Program-made: the position numbers and the translations under genes
Part shown: positions 1 to 5,299 of the stretch, piece after piece
Layout: each line of letters begins with the position of its first letter
How positions within the stretch are numbered: the stretch's first letter is position 1
Source of the DNA: Candidatus Bathyarchaeota archaeon
Lineage (GTDB): Archaea > Thermoproteota > Bathyarchaeia > Bathyarchaeales > Bathyarchaeaceae
Assembly (NCBI GenBank): GCA_020348365.1
Contig: CP070749.1
Location: forward strand, 515,618-527,907
DNA length: 12,290 bases
Reading direction: 5' to 3'
The notes under the pieces: model-generated
Database searches by the model: none
What the model was told of the DNA's origin: nothing
The model's input: the letters and a program-made list of their open reading frames with translations, nothing else

Positions 1-341
1 AGGCTCTCTTCTGTAAAAAATGTATATGAGTAGAAGATTGTTGGAATAATGAGCATTATAGCATAAATTCCAATGGTCTTAGCAAAAAAGAAGTTGTTGG
101 TTCTCTTGTTCAAGTAACGGTATTCAAAGATTGCATACATGAGGGTTGGCCAGAAAGCAATTTTCAAATGCTCCCATACGCTTTCATTCACGGCAGAAAA
201 CACTCCAACAATTGGCTGATTTCCAGACCATTCAAAAGTAAAATGGAGCATACTTCCGAAAATAATTATGAGAATCATTCCAGCTAGTTCGTACCAAAAA
301 ATGACCGTTTTTTCAGACAAACTCGAACTACCTAAGAACAC
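1..341 (-). CDS. DUF6512-like multi-pass membrane protein, 3' end cut by window edge
   Basis: Reading leftwards from a GTG at 341, the frame stays open for 113 codons to the window edge, so only the N-terminal part is visible. The product begins VFLGSSSLSEK. It has a hydrophobic segment at about residues 13-33 (VIFWYELAGMILIIIFGSML), then HFTFEWSGNQPIVG and VNESVWEHLK, and a second hydrophobic stretch near residues 93-110. The pattern H-F-T-x-E-W-S-G-N-x-P-I-V-G followed by V-N-E-S-x-W-E-H-x-K is what I recall from the DUF6512 family of small integral membrane proteins in Firmicutes and archaea, whose function is unknown. That assignment is from memory. GTG is chosen because it lies about 25 bases after a TATA-like element with no Shine-Dalgarno between, which fits a leaderless message. 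There is no in-frame ATG at the beginning. The gene lies outside the proposed island, beyond the tRNA. Confidence 0.7.
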   Translation of the reverse strand, partial: MFLGSSSLSEKTVIFWYELAGMILIIIFGSMLHFTFEWSGNQPIVGVFSAVNESVWEHLKIAFWPTLMYAIFEYRYLNKRTNNFFFAKTIGIYAIMLIIPTIFYSYTFFTEES

Positions 342-359
342 AATTTCAAGTTTTTTGGA

Positions 360-373
360 TATAAGATTATAGA
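360..373 (-). promoter_or_regulatory. TATA-like promoter of the DUF6512-like gene
   Basis: On the minus strand this reads TATAATCTTATAT. Its two TATA-like cores are centred about 22 and 29 bases before the GTG at 341. Archaeal TATA boxes sit about 26 bases before the transcription start, so a leaderless transcript starting at or near the GTG is likely. The spacing supports the start chosen for that gene. Confidence 0.5.
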
Positions 374-376
374 TGA

Positions 377-385
377 CGCGCGCGC
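377..385. repeat. CGCGCGCGC alternating tract
   Basis: Nine bases of strictly alternating C and G lie between the tRNA-Pro 3' end and the promoter of the leftmost gene. This is one of five CGCGCG runs of eight or more bases in the left 5.7 kb. No function can be assigned. Such a tract is self-complementary and could form Z-DNA or a short hairpin. Confidence 0.6.
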
Positions 386-404
386 ATGTCCGGGCGATTA
401 TTAG

Positions 405-480
405 TGGGGTCGCGGGGATTTGAACCCCGGACCTCGCACGCCCCAGGCGCGAATCTTAGACCATACTAGACCACGACCCC
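405..480 (-). tRNA. tRNA-Pro (anticodon GGG), no intron
   Basis: On the minus strand the 76 bases fold into a complete cloverleaf. The acceptor stem pairs GGGGTCG with CGACCCC, followed by discriminator A at 405. The D stem is GTCT/AGAT. The anticodon stem is CGCGC/GTGCG around the loop CTGGGGC, giving anticodon GGG (444-442), which reads CCC and CCU proline codons. The T arm is CGGGG, TTCAAAT, CCCCG. The variable region is the short AGGTC. No CCA is encoded; the sequence continues CTA, as is common in archaea. An integrase fragment begins directly at its 5' end, and a degenerate copy of its 5' half lies at 5696-5723, so this tRNA is the likely insertion target of an old element. No good TATA box lies 25-30 bases upstream, while a good one survives next to the distant copy. 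Confidence 0.96.
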
Positions 481-680
481 TTGTTCTTGAACTACGGACT
501 TTTGGGGCAGAGATTCTTTCTGTCTTGTTGAAACTTAAGGGTGCTGGTCTCTCCGAGTCAACTATAGAAACCGTGGGGTGTCGATTAAAACATTTATCTG
601 AACACAGCAACTTAGACAATCCTGAAGAGGTAAAGCGGGTCATAGCATCCATGCATGCGCACTCGTGCCAAAAGAGTTAA
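481..680 (+). pseudogene. Tyrosine recombinase (integrase) fragment, N-terminal core-binding domain only
   Basis: The open frame from the tRNA boundary to the TAA at 678-680 encodes about 66 residues. The stretch FGAEILSVLLKLKGAGLSES followed by TIETVGCRLKHLSEHSNL and DNPEEVKRVIAS matches the all-helical SAM-like core-binding domain typical of archaeal XerC/phage-type integrases: a short hydrophobic helix, then G-[YL]-[SA]-E-[ST]-T-I, an R/K-rich helix, then L-x-[DN]-P-E-x-V-K-x-x-I. The frame then stops. No catalytic domain with the R-H-x-x-R and Tyr motifs is visible downstream. The frame also runs backwards through the tRNA, which cannot be real coding sequence, so the true start has been lost. 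This is a decayed remnant. Its position against the tRNA 5' end is what one expects at the edge of an integrated element. Confidence 0.65.
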
Positions 681-718
681 TTCAAGAGATTCAGATGTGA
701 AGTATAGGTGATTGAAGT

Positions 719-994
719 TTGGATGAGCGAGTTAGAGGTATGATTGAAAGCGAATTTGATAGTTTGATGAAATCAAACATTCTGGATTCAATTAAGTGGC
801 TTACCCAAGAAGTACCTCACTCATCTACTAGAGACATAGCTCTTGGATATGTTGTGGGCGCAATGGCGACTTATGGTATGGCACTTCATGGAATTGCATT
901 GAAGCAATCAATAAAAGCGGATGAACTAAGATCAGTTATTAGAAGAAGACTTCCAGAGATAAGAGAGAAGATCAATAGAGAACTACATAGATAG
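719..994 (+). CDS. Unknown 91-residue helical protein
   Basis: I do not recognise this family. The start is TTG at 719, preceded by the Shine-Dalgarno-like AGGTGA at 706-711 with seven bases between, which supports it over internal ATGs. The product is mostly helical. It has an acidic amphipathic N-terminus (DERVRGMIESEFDSLMK), a central hydrophobic stretch (ALGYVVGAMATYGMALHGIA, residues about 41-60) that could be a weak membrane segment or a buried helix, and a basic C-terminal helix rich in Arg (RSVIRRRLPEIREKINRELHR region). There are no Cys residues and no catalytic motif. It stands alone between the integrase fragment and the HAD gene on the same strand, 152 bases before the latter. The good ribosome binding site and sensible composition argue that it is a real gene. 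Confidence 0.6.
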   Translation: MDERVRGMIESEFDSLMKSNILDSIKWLTQEVPHSSTRDIALGYVVGAMATYGMALHGIALKQSIKADELRSVIRRRLPEIREKINRELHR

Positions 995-1086
995 TCTCTA
1001 GATTCTCATTAGATGCCAAATATGATCACGAAAGTTCTTGTACGTTGTCAATGAAGCTAGCAATCAAGTCTTAACTATCCTCCACC

Positions 1087-1096
1087 ACGCGCGCGT
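1087..1096. repeat. ACGCGCGCGT palindrome
   Basis: A perfect 10-base palindrome of alternating bases lies in the gap before the HAD gene, about 50 bases before its start. It belongs to the set of CGCGCG runs seen only in the left half. It could be an operator, but nothing beyond its symmetry and position supports that. Confidence 0.55.
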
Positions 1097-1146
1097 TCGG
1101 AGTGCAATAGCCTTAAGTCAGGAACACATCATTTCTGAGGGGAAAA

Positions 1147-1848
1147 ATGAAGCGTAGTAGGCGAGGAATTGAAGCGGTACTCTTTGATTTGGGAGGCACA
1201 TTGATAAAAACGACAGAGATTCCACATGTAATGAAGATCATTCTCGAAAATCGCGGTGTACATCGTTCTTTGAAAGAGATCACCGCCGCATGGAAGGAAG
1301 CAGAGAAGAGATTGAATTTCCGAGATCTAACAACTCTGCTGGATGAGTTCTGGGTTCAGTGGAACCAGCGGATTCTGGACAACCTCCACGTGGGCATAGA
1401 CGCGCGTGAGCTGGCTGAATTCGCTGCTGGTCATTGGTGGGACTATTCCAACGTGACTCTCTATCCTGATGCAGAGAAGATGTTGCCCCTGCTCAAGGCT
1501 GAGGGCTTGAAGTTGGGGGTTGTGACAAATGGCTTGCAGAGTGACGTGAACGGGATATTGCCCAAGGTTGACCTGCAGGATTTCTTCGATGTCGTGGTTG
1601 TTATTGATACCCTGAGGAAGATGAAGCCTGACCCAGAGGTCTTCCTCTATGCACTGGAGAAGTTGAAGATTGCCGCTTCAGACGCCATCTTCATTGGTGA
1701 TGAAATGGATGCTGATTACAGAGGAGCTCAAGGGGCAGGATTAACTGTATACTTGATTGACCGTGATGACAAGGTTCATGGGAAACATGTGAGAAGATTA
1801 TCCAGTCTTGAAGACCTCTTGGATACGCATTTTTCCCATCTGTGTTGA
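1147..1848 (+). CDS. HAD-superfamily hydrolase (haloacid dehalogenase-like phosphatase)
   Basis: A 233-residue protein with the full order of HAD motifs and a helical cap between motifs I and II (about residues 20-100), as in subclass I enzymes. Motif I is FDLGGTL with nucleophile Asp14. Motif II is VVTNG with Thr127. Motif III is the KPDP Lys160. Motif IV is GDEMDAD with Asp185 and Asp190. HAD phosphatases hydrolyse small phosphate esters in the cytoplasm through an aspartyl-phosphate; the substrate here cannot be told. The usual second Asp of motif I, two residues after the nucleophile and normally the acid/base, is Gly16. This FDLGGT form recurs in several HAD subgroups, so activity may persist with altered chemistry. 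The ATG at 1147 follows GAGGGG at a good distance. The gene stands alone and faces the GNAT gene tail to tail. A T-rich stretch downstream (1893-1910) may end the message. Confidence 0.9.
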   Translation: MKRSRRGIEAVLFDLGGTLIKTTEIPHVMKIILENRGVHRSLKEITAAWKEAEKRLNFRDLTTLLDEFWVQWNQRILDNLHVGIDARELAEFAAGHWWDYSNVTLYPDAEKMLPLLKAEGLKLGVVTNGLQSDVNGILPKVDLQDFFDVVVVIDTLRKMKPDPEVFLYALEKLKIAASDAIFIGDEMDADYRGAQGAGLTVYLIDRDDKVHGKHVRRLSSLEDLLDTHFSHLC

Positions 1849-1892
1849 GGAGTAGAGGCTCTGCGCGTGAATTGAGGCTTATTTGTCGATGG

Positions 1893-1910
1893 ATTCTTTT
1901 CTGCTTTTCT
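1893..1910 (+). terminator. T-rich probable terminator after the HAD gene
   Basis: The plus strand reads ATTCTTTTCTGCTTTTCTT-like T-rich sequence about 45 bases after the HAD stop, in the gap before the convergent GNAT gene. Archaeal RNA polymerase ends on T-rich tracts without a hairpin. There is no matching T tract for the minus-strand gene here. Confidence 0.35.
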
Positions 1911-1960
1911 TGTATGACATCAGGTCCTAGTCTAGCAGCCATAATGGGCTTACCCACAGG

Positions 1961-1968
1961 TGCATGCA
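1961..1968. repeat. TGCATGCA palindrome (first of three)
   Basis: A perfect 8-base palindrome lies just beyond the GNAT stop codon in the convergent gap. The same 8-mer occurs at 2608-2615 and 4615-4622, both in divergent promoter regions. At this copy no promoter is near, so a regulatory role is less clear. Confidence 0.5.
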
Positions 1969-1973
1969 CCCTT

Positions 1974-2501
1974 CTAGTACAGCTTCAGTTCTAAATGGAT
2001 GTCTTCCGGTTCTAGCCTGTACAATTCTGGATTCAGTTCCGAGGTCAATCTGCATCCCATATGCATATAGAAGTCTATCGTATTTCTGGATGGTGTCGCG
2101 GAGATGTACAGCTTCCTGGCTCCCAACTCTCTCGCTTTCTCTATGATCTTTCCCAATAATCTTTCGCCGATTCCTTTGTGTCTGTAATGTTTGTCTACGT
2201 GATGAAAATACAGTTGAAGTTGGTCTTTTTTCCTTCCTATGAATTTTGATTCTAACGCCGAGATTCCAATCAACCTGTCTTCTTCGAATGCTCCGAATAG
2301 AGTCCCATCCCTATCATAAAGGTCGTGAAGATGCTTGATATTTCCTTCAAGTTCTGAGGGATTCCATCCTCTGACGTCATAGAATTCATCTTCAAGGGTG
2401 AGCTTTCCATCTTTATGATAATAGATCTGCTTCACAATTTCGCTTCTATCTATACCCCTGACTTTCTCTATTTCTTCTCTTCTGAGAATCTTGATTTTCA
2501 T
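1974..2501 (-). CDS. GNAT-family N-acetyltransferase
   Basis: About 175 residues with the GNAT fold order. After an N-terminal helical and strand part comes a strand with LFGAFEEDRLIGISALES, then motif A: a strand QLQLYFHHVDKHYR, the acetyl-CoA pyrophosphate loop HKGIGERLL (R/H-x-x-G-x-G form), and helix 3. Motif B follows as LYISATPSRNTIDFYMHMG, where the F-Y-x-x-x-G signature closes the fold. The enzyme would transfer an acetyl group from acetyl-CoA to an amine. The substrate is unknown, and the long N-terminal part (EDEFYDVRGWNPSELEGNIK) may shape that pocket. The ATG at 2501 gives the natural start MKIKILRREE. A GTG six bases earlier (2507) is in frame and overlaps the stop of a possible seven-codon upstream frame. 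The gene is single, convergent with the HAD gene and divergent from the membrane protein at 2757. Confidence 0.88.
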   Translation of the reverse strand: MKIKILRREEIEKVRGIDRSEIVKQIYYHKDGKLTLEDEFYDVRGWNPSELEGNIKHLHDLYDRDGTLFGAFEEDRLIGISALESKFIGRKKDQLQLYFHHVDKHYRHKGIGERLLGKIIEKARELGARKLYISATPSRNTIDFYMHMGCRLTSELNPELYRLEPEDIHLELKLY

Positions 2502-2503
2502 TG

Positions 2504-2527
2504 TCACATCAATTCTATGTGTGTCAT
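2504..2527 (-). other. Possible seven-codon upstream reading frame of the GNAT gene
   Basis: On the minus strand an ATG at 2527 follows a good Shine-Dalgarno core (AAAGAGGT, four C before the ATG). It reads MTHIELM and then TGA at 2506-2504, two bases before the GNAT ATG and overlapping the alternative GTG start in a GTGA arrangement. It may be a translated leader that couples into the GNAT gene, or chance. The SD here is stronger than any just before the GNAT start itself. Confidence 0.3.
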
Positions 2528-2607
2528 GGGGACCTCTTTCCTAAATCTTTAGCTCCCTACACTCCCTTAATGATTCACTCAGATTAACTGAATGACATTC
2601 AATGATT

Positions 2608-2615
2608 TGCATGCA
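2608..2615. repeat. TGCATGCA palindrome (second) in a divergent promoter region
   Basis: It lies in the 255-base gap between the GNAT gene (minus) and the membrane protein gene (plus), where both promoters must be. That position fits an operator. No protein partner is evident. Confidence 0.45.
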
Positions 2616-2756
2616 TGAGTGTTAGTGTGGCTAGCAAGTGGCACGCATAACCTGATTCTCATGTTGCTGCCGAGAATGGCTGCTAATTAGGAATACGTAG
2701 TGCTGGTTCATAATGCTTTTCTACTAAACGCTCAGAGGCTCTAGATGTGATTATCG

Positions 2757-3245
2757 ATGGAAAGAAGACCAGCTTGGCAGTTCGGACAGTTGCTCCTGCT
2801 AATCCTCATCCTCGTGGCTGGATCAGCCATTGGGGTGGCTATGGGCTATATGATATGGAACCCTGGAGCTGCAAACTACACCGTCATCTCAGAATCTGAA
2901 GATGCAACCAGAACGGTCAGAATTCGTGACATCTCAGTGGCCTACCCGTCAGTAGCAATATACAAGGTAGGAGAAGACTCCTCTATGAAGATAGAGATAT
3001 CTAATCTGGACCGCTATCCAGAATACGTTGTTGTCTCTCTAAGCCTTGTTCACAGCAGCGGTGTTGACAGCGCAACAATCAGCGCTATCACAGGAACTCC
3101 CTACAAAGCGACAATAGCAGGCTACGGTTCAGCCACAAACGTCTTGAGCTTCAAACCATCAGCCGAAGGCTACGCCATCTTTGACATAACCGTGAAGGGA
3201 GAGCTGGCCGGCAGCATAACCTTCTATGTTGTCTCCTCTCCTTAG
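2757..3245 (+). CDS. Membrane-anchored extracytoplasmic beta-rich protein, unknown function
   Basis: A 162-residue protein with a short basic N-terminus (MERRPAWQ) and one clear transmembrane helix at about residues 10-32 (LLLLILILVAGSAIGVAMGY). The remaining 130 residues are rich in Thr, Ser, Val, Ile and Tyr with alternating hydrophobic residues, as in an Ig-like or fibronectin-like beta sandwich. By the positive-inside rule the body lies outside the cell. It contains no Cys, no signal-peptidase site that I would trust and no typical archaeal class III pilin signal, so it is probably an anchored surface protein; function unknown. The ATG at 2757 follows GTGAT at 2746-2750. The gene is single. 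A T-rich stretch at 3294-3310 likely ends its transcript before the next gene. Confidence 0.7.
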   Translation: MERRPAWQFGQLLLLILILVAGSAIGVAMGYMIWNPGAANYTVISESEDATRTVRIRDISVAYPSVAIYKVGEDSSMKIEISNLDRYPEYVVVSLSLVHSSGVDSATISAITGTPYKATIAGYGSATNVLSFKPSAEGYAIFDITVKGELAGSITFYVVSSP

Positions 3246-3293
3246 CCTGCAGATGTCGAGACACCCGCTCCTCAAGCGAACACACCAATGATC

Positions 3294-3310
3294 ATTCTTC
3301 CTTTTTCTGT
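3294..3310 (+). terminator. T-rich probable terminator after the anchored surface protein
   Basis: The plus strand reads ATTCTTCCTTTTTCTGT about 50 bases after the stop codon of the anchored protein gene and just before the next start. It fits a hairpin-free archaeal terminator. Confidence 0.4.
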
Positions 3311-3323
3311 TGAATGTTGAGAT

Positions 3324-3797
3324 TTGAGACGCGCGCGCGTAGCAGCGTTAAGCGTGGTAGTAGGCGTGATCTTTGCCATCTTCCAGATGCGAGATGCGGC
3401 CAAAACGAGGCATACTGGACTCATTATACAACTCAATCCAGCTCTGAAGGTTACTATGAGCGAAGTCATTGAATACATATCCAAAATATGGAACCTGGAA
3501 TTCAAGGACTACAAAGAATATCTGGAAAATTACGGTGACCCATTGTCTGACAAAGCGCTTCACACAATCACGGGGTACTATGATGGACTTGGATTTCTGC
3601 TGCACAAACGCCTCATAGACATCGATACTATTGAATACCTTGTGAGCGGATCAAGTACGGGTGTATGGGAAAAATTGAAACCCATAATAGAAGGCACCAG
3701 GAAGCACTACAATATGCCCGAGTTGTTCGAGTGGTTCGAATACCTCTACAATGAACTACAGAAGCGAGAACAGAGAATACAACAAACACAACAATAA
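3324..3797 (+). CDS. DUF4760-like membrane-anchored protein
   Basis: A 157-residue protein with one N-terminal membrane helix (about residues 6-21, VAALSVVVGVIFAIFQ), then a soluble helical domain. The stretches YISKIWNLEFKDYKEYLENY, GYYDGLGFLLHKRLIDIDTI and GVWEKLKPIIEGTR match the layout I know from DUF4760 proteins: W-x-x-E-F-K-D-Y, then a helix with G-x-G or G-L-G before a K/R-R-x-I-D turn, then F/V-W-x-x-L-x-P. These occur in archaea and bacteria with unknown function. The end is Gln-rich. The only in-frame start before the membrane helix is TTG at 3324, since a TGA lies at 3318-3320. It has a poor ribosome binding site, and its first codons run through the palindrome at 3329-3340. A GTG at 3354 would shorten the membrane helix too much. 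Start and exact N-terminus are uncertain; the body is well supported. Confidence 0.75.
   Translation: MRRARVAALSVVVGVIFAIFQMRDAAKTRHTGLIIQLNPALKVTMSEVIEYISKIWNLEFKDYKEYLENYGDPLSDKALHTITGYYDGLGFLLHKRLIDIDTIEYLVSGSSTGVWEKLKPIIEGTRKHYNMPELFEWFEYLYNELQKREQRIQQTQQ
3329..3340. repeat. ACGCGCGCGCGT palindrome at the start of the DUF4760-like gene
   Basis: A perfect 12-base alternating palindrome, the longest but for an equal at 4903-4914. If the TTG at 3324 is the start, it encodes residues 2-6 (RRARV); if not, it is a leader element. Confidence 0.6.
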
Positions 3798-3871
3798 ACC
3801 ATTCATTGAATACTAGAACACTAGGAATAACAAGAGATTACGTAGTGTGGAGTAGTTTCTCCCATAAGTCA

Positions 3872-3878
3872 TAAAAAC
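3872..3878 (-). terminator. T-tract probable terminator of the SnoaL / Cys-protein pair
   Basis: On the minus strand, GGTTTTTATG lies 8-14 bases after the stop of the Cys-containing small gene (stop at 3886-3888). The run of five T fits an archaeal terminator for that two-gene unit. Confidence 0.4.
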
Positions 3879-3885
3879 CGTAGCT

Positions 3886-4146
3886 TCAACTGTAGTCCTG
3901 CAATATCTTTCTGGCAAACTTCTTAGCTTTCTGCAGATCTTCAGGGCTTGGATGCTTTCTTACTTCTTCAAAATATTCTCTCAGCTCAACCTTGGATATG
4001 GGTGCTCCCTCCTTCATGGATTCCATGAGTCGAGGGTTTGGAACACCTTGACAATCGAAACATCCTTTGAAGTCTACTTCTTTTTCTTTGCTTGCTTTTT
4101 CATACGCTAACGTGCAGTTACCTGCATATTTGTTGCGTGTATCCAC
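3886..4146 (-). CDS. Small Cys-containing protein, unknown family
   Basis: I do not recognise this 86-residue protein. It has Cys11 and a C-x-x-C pair (Cys29, Cys32 in GCFDCQG) separated by a charged stretch. A turn follows (VPNPRLMESM), then a hydrophilic, Lys/Glu-rich helical C-terminus (VELREYFEEVRKHPSPEDLQ and KKFARKILQDYS). Three cysteines in this arrangement could bind a metal, but a fourth ligand is not obvious. GTG at 4146 is the first start after an in-frame TAG, and no Shine-Dalgarno precedes it. It begins 22 bases after the SnoaL-like stop and is probably co-transcribed from the promoter at 4587-4592. The gap between the two genes contains GCATGC-type repeats. The product may be a metal-binding accessory protein; that is a guess. 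Confidence 0.6.
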   Translation of the reverse strand: MDTRNKYAGNCTLAYEKASKEKEVDFKGCFDCQGVPNPRLMESMKEGAPISKVELREYFEEVRKHPSPEDLQKAKKFARKILQDYS

Positions 4147-4168
4147 TGTGCATGCGTGTGCATGTGAC

Positions 4169-4549
4169 TTAGGCGGTGATTCCTATTTCTTTTCGATTTT
4201 GTGATGTGTCTGCGTATACTCTCCATTCTGAGCCATGTCCTTCACGAACCTTCGCACTCCATAGTGCAGGGCCGCCGAGTGGCTCATATGAGCAAGTGGA
4301 ATAGCCTACCATCACCACGAGGTCATTTACAACTTGGACTCTCGTGAAAATGTTCCTATAGTCAGGGTAGCTAGCGAAGAAATCTCTCCAGCCTTGATTC
4401 ATGACTTCTCTCCCCCTATGAACCTCACCTTCACCGTCTATGAACGTGTGATCATCTGTCATTAGCTCCACTATGCCATCGAGGTCCCGCTGGTTTATCT
4501 TTACATTGAATTTCAAAGCCACCATCATAATGTCGAAGGCATCCATCAT
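4169..4549 (-). CDS. SnoaL-like / NTF2-fold protein
   Basis: A 126-residue protein with the cone-like NTF2/SnoaL layout: N-terminal helix (FDIMMVALKFNVKINQRD), D-L-D-G-I-V-E-L-M-T-D-D as the second helix, and strand HTFIDGEGEVHRG, where SnoaL-like proteins carry H/D-x-F-x-D-x-x-G. Then comes helix EVMNQGWRDFFASYPDYR followed by three or four long strands (IFTRVQVVNDLVVMVGYSTC and WSAKVREGHGSEWRVYAD). Members range from polyketide cyclases and ketosteroid isomerase-like enzymes to non-catalytic binding proteins, and the substrate cannot be read here. The two ATGs at 4549 and 4546 are adjacent. I take the first, which lies about 38 bases after a TATA box and just downstream of GGGCGGA. It is the first gene of a two-gene unit with the Cys-containing protein and is divergent from the gene at 4682. 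Confidence 0.78.
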   Translation of the reverse strand: MMDAFDIMMVALKFNVKINQRDLDGIVELMTDDHTFIDGEGEVHRGREVMNQGWRDFFASYPDYRNIFTRVQVVNDLVVMVGYSTCSYEPLGGPALWSAKVREGHGSEWRVYADTSQNRKEIGITA

Positions 4550-4586
4550 ACATCCGCCCTATCTGAAAAACAATAAGAGACAAGGG

Positions 4587-4592
4587 TATAAG
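4587..4592 (-). promoter_or_regulatory. TATA box of the SnoaL-like gene
   Basis: The minus strand reads CTTATACC here, predicting a transcription start near 4563 and a leader of about 14 bases before the ATG at 4549. Together with the opposed box at 4642-4647 it makes a divergent promoter pair with a TGCATGCA palindrome between them. Confidence 0.5.
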
Positions 4593-4614
4593 ACTTCCAT
4601 GTTCACAAAGGACC

Positions 4615-4622
4615 TGCATGCA
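4615..4622. repeat. TGCATGCA palindrome (third) midway between divergent TATA boxes
   Basis: The palindrome lies 22 bases from the minus-strand TATA box (4587-4592) and 19 bases from the plus-strand one (4642-4647), nearly central. This is a natural place for a dimeric regulator that acts on both directions. Confidence 0.5.
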
Positions 4623-4641
4623 TGCCGAACGCGCAAAAATG

Positions 4642-4647
4642 TTAAAT
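4642..4647 (+). promoter_or_regulatory. TATA-like box of the small protein gene at 4682
   Basis: TTAAAT follows the A-rich GCAAAAATG, which could serve as the TFB-recognition element. The predicted transcript start near 4671 leaves a very short leader that holds the GGAGGTG ribosome binding site only in part, so the true start may be a few bases earlier. Confidence 0.4.
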
Positions 4648-4681
4648 GATTCGCATCTCAATCTAGGTGGAGGTGGGAAGT

Positions 4682-4903
4682 ATGAGAACCTACTTGAGGA
4701 TGTGGTACAATAGCGAAGGCGCAAACCCCGTGATAGTGGCTGAGAAACTACAGGACATGGGTTTTGAGGCAATAACAGGGCAGTATGACTACGTGTACAA
4801 TTGGAAAAGAGATGTTGAGCTGGAGGACATACTACAGATCATGACCTCTGTCCACGAAACACTCAAAGGCTTAAATGTCCTTTACAAAATGGAAACCATG
4901 TAG
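4682..4903 (+). CDS. Small conserved-looking archaeal protein, alpha/beta, unknown function
   Basis: Encodes 73 residues from the ATG at 4682. This start is preferred to the in-frame GTG at 4667 because GGAGGTG (4669-4675) is a strong Shine-Dalgarno about six bases before the ATG and would be coding otherwise. The protein reads as strand (RTYLRMWYN), helix (NPVIVAEKLQDMGF), strand (EAITGQYDYVYNW), helix (LEDILQIMTSVHETLKG), strand (NVLYKMET), a compact ferredoxin-like or ACT-like order. It has many aromatic residues and no Cys. I recall similar short proteins with M-W-[YF]-N-S-E-G near the start in uncultured archaea but know no name or function. It is divergent from the SnoaL-like gene. Its stop codon runs into a 12-base palindrome at 4903-4914. 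Confidence 0.75.
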   Translation: MRTYLRMWYNSEGANPVIVAEKLQDMGFEAITGQYDYVYNWKRDVELEDILQIMTSVHETLKGLNVLYKMETM

Positions 4904-4914
4904 AGCGCGCGCTC
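4903..4914. repeat. GAGCGCGCGCTC palindrome overlapping a stop codon
   Basis: A perfect 12-base palindrome whose first base is the last base of the stop codon of the small protein gene. It could form a short GC-rich hairpin at the transcript end, though no T tract follows. Confidence 0.55.
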
Positions 4915-4924
4915 GGGTCTGGCT

Positions 4925-4946
4925 GAAGATTTAAAAAGAAATCTTC
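4925..4946. repeat. 8-bp inverted repeat around a TATA-like core
   Basis: GAAGATTT (4925-4932) and AAATCTTC (4939-4946) are perfect inverse complements separated by AAAAAG. The centre reads TTTAAAAA, a credible archaeal TATA box for the small membrane protein gene whose start is 85 bases downstream. It may be an operator over a promoter or a hairpin after the preceding gene. Confidence 0.5.
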
Positions 4947-4992
4947 ATTCAATCCACTATCTGGCCGATATCGCTGGTTGAAGAAAGAAGAG

Positions 4993-5022
4993 ATGATTAA
5001 GCGTTCCTTTGTGATATTATGA
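4993..5022 (+). other. Possible nine-codon upstream reading frame overlapping the next start
   Basis: ATG at 4993, preceded by the purine-rich GAAAGAAGAG, reads MIKRSFVIL and stops at TGA 5020-5022, overlapping the ATG of the small membrane protein gene as ATGA. It may be a coupling leader or chance. Confidence 0.25.
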
Positions 5023-5219
5023 ACAGAAGAACATTCGGCTACATTCTGTTTGTAGCCTTAATGATTGTAATCCTCACGTCGCTGCCTTTCTTCGTGGGGA
5101 GAATCGACCCAATCTACATTTTGCTAATCATGGTTGCTATAGGATTCCTATGGCCTATTCTAAGGCATTACATGAGAAAAACCTCACAGCCAAATAGAGA
5201 AGAGAGGGAAGACGCCTAG
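5019..5219 (+). CDS. Small two-helix membrane protein, unknown
   Basis: A 66-residue protein with two predicted membrane helices, about residues 7-26 (GYILFVALMIVILTSLPFFV) and 31-49 (DPIYILLIMVAIGFLWPILR region), joined by a short GRID turn. The basic N-terminus (MNRRT) and the basic then acidic C-terminus (RHYMRKTSQPNREEREDA) suggest that both ends are in the cytoplasm and that the protein is a hairpin. There are no functional motifs. GTGAT at 5011-5015 lies four bases before the ATG. The upstream region has the TATA-like inverted repeat at 4925-4946. The downstream gap of 80 bases is shared with the convergent small gene at 5300. Small hairpin membrane proteins of this type are common in archaea and rarely named. 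Confidence 0.6.
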   Translation: MNRRTFGYILFVALMIVILTSLPFFVGRIDPIYILLIMVAIGFLWPILRHYMRKTSQPNREEREDA

Positions 5220-5299
5220 CCAGAATGCTGCGTGCGTTTAGAAATGTAGTGTATGTATCGTTGCGCGTAAATGGTTAGTCGCTCTTTTGAAGGAGGCCC

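Noticed and set aside
401..652. 83-codon minus-strand frame across the tRNA
   Set aside because: It runs through the tRNA and antisense to the integrase fragment; its composition is not protein-like.
2734..2742. AGAGGCTCT near the surface-protein start, repeated at about 1853-1861
   Set aside because: The repeat is only nine bases, and its two copies have no shared context. It is likely chance.
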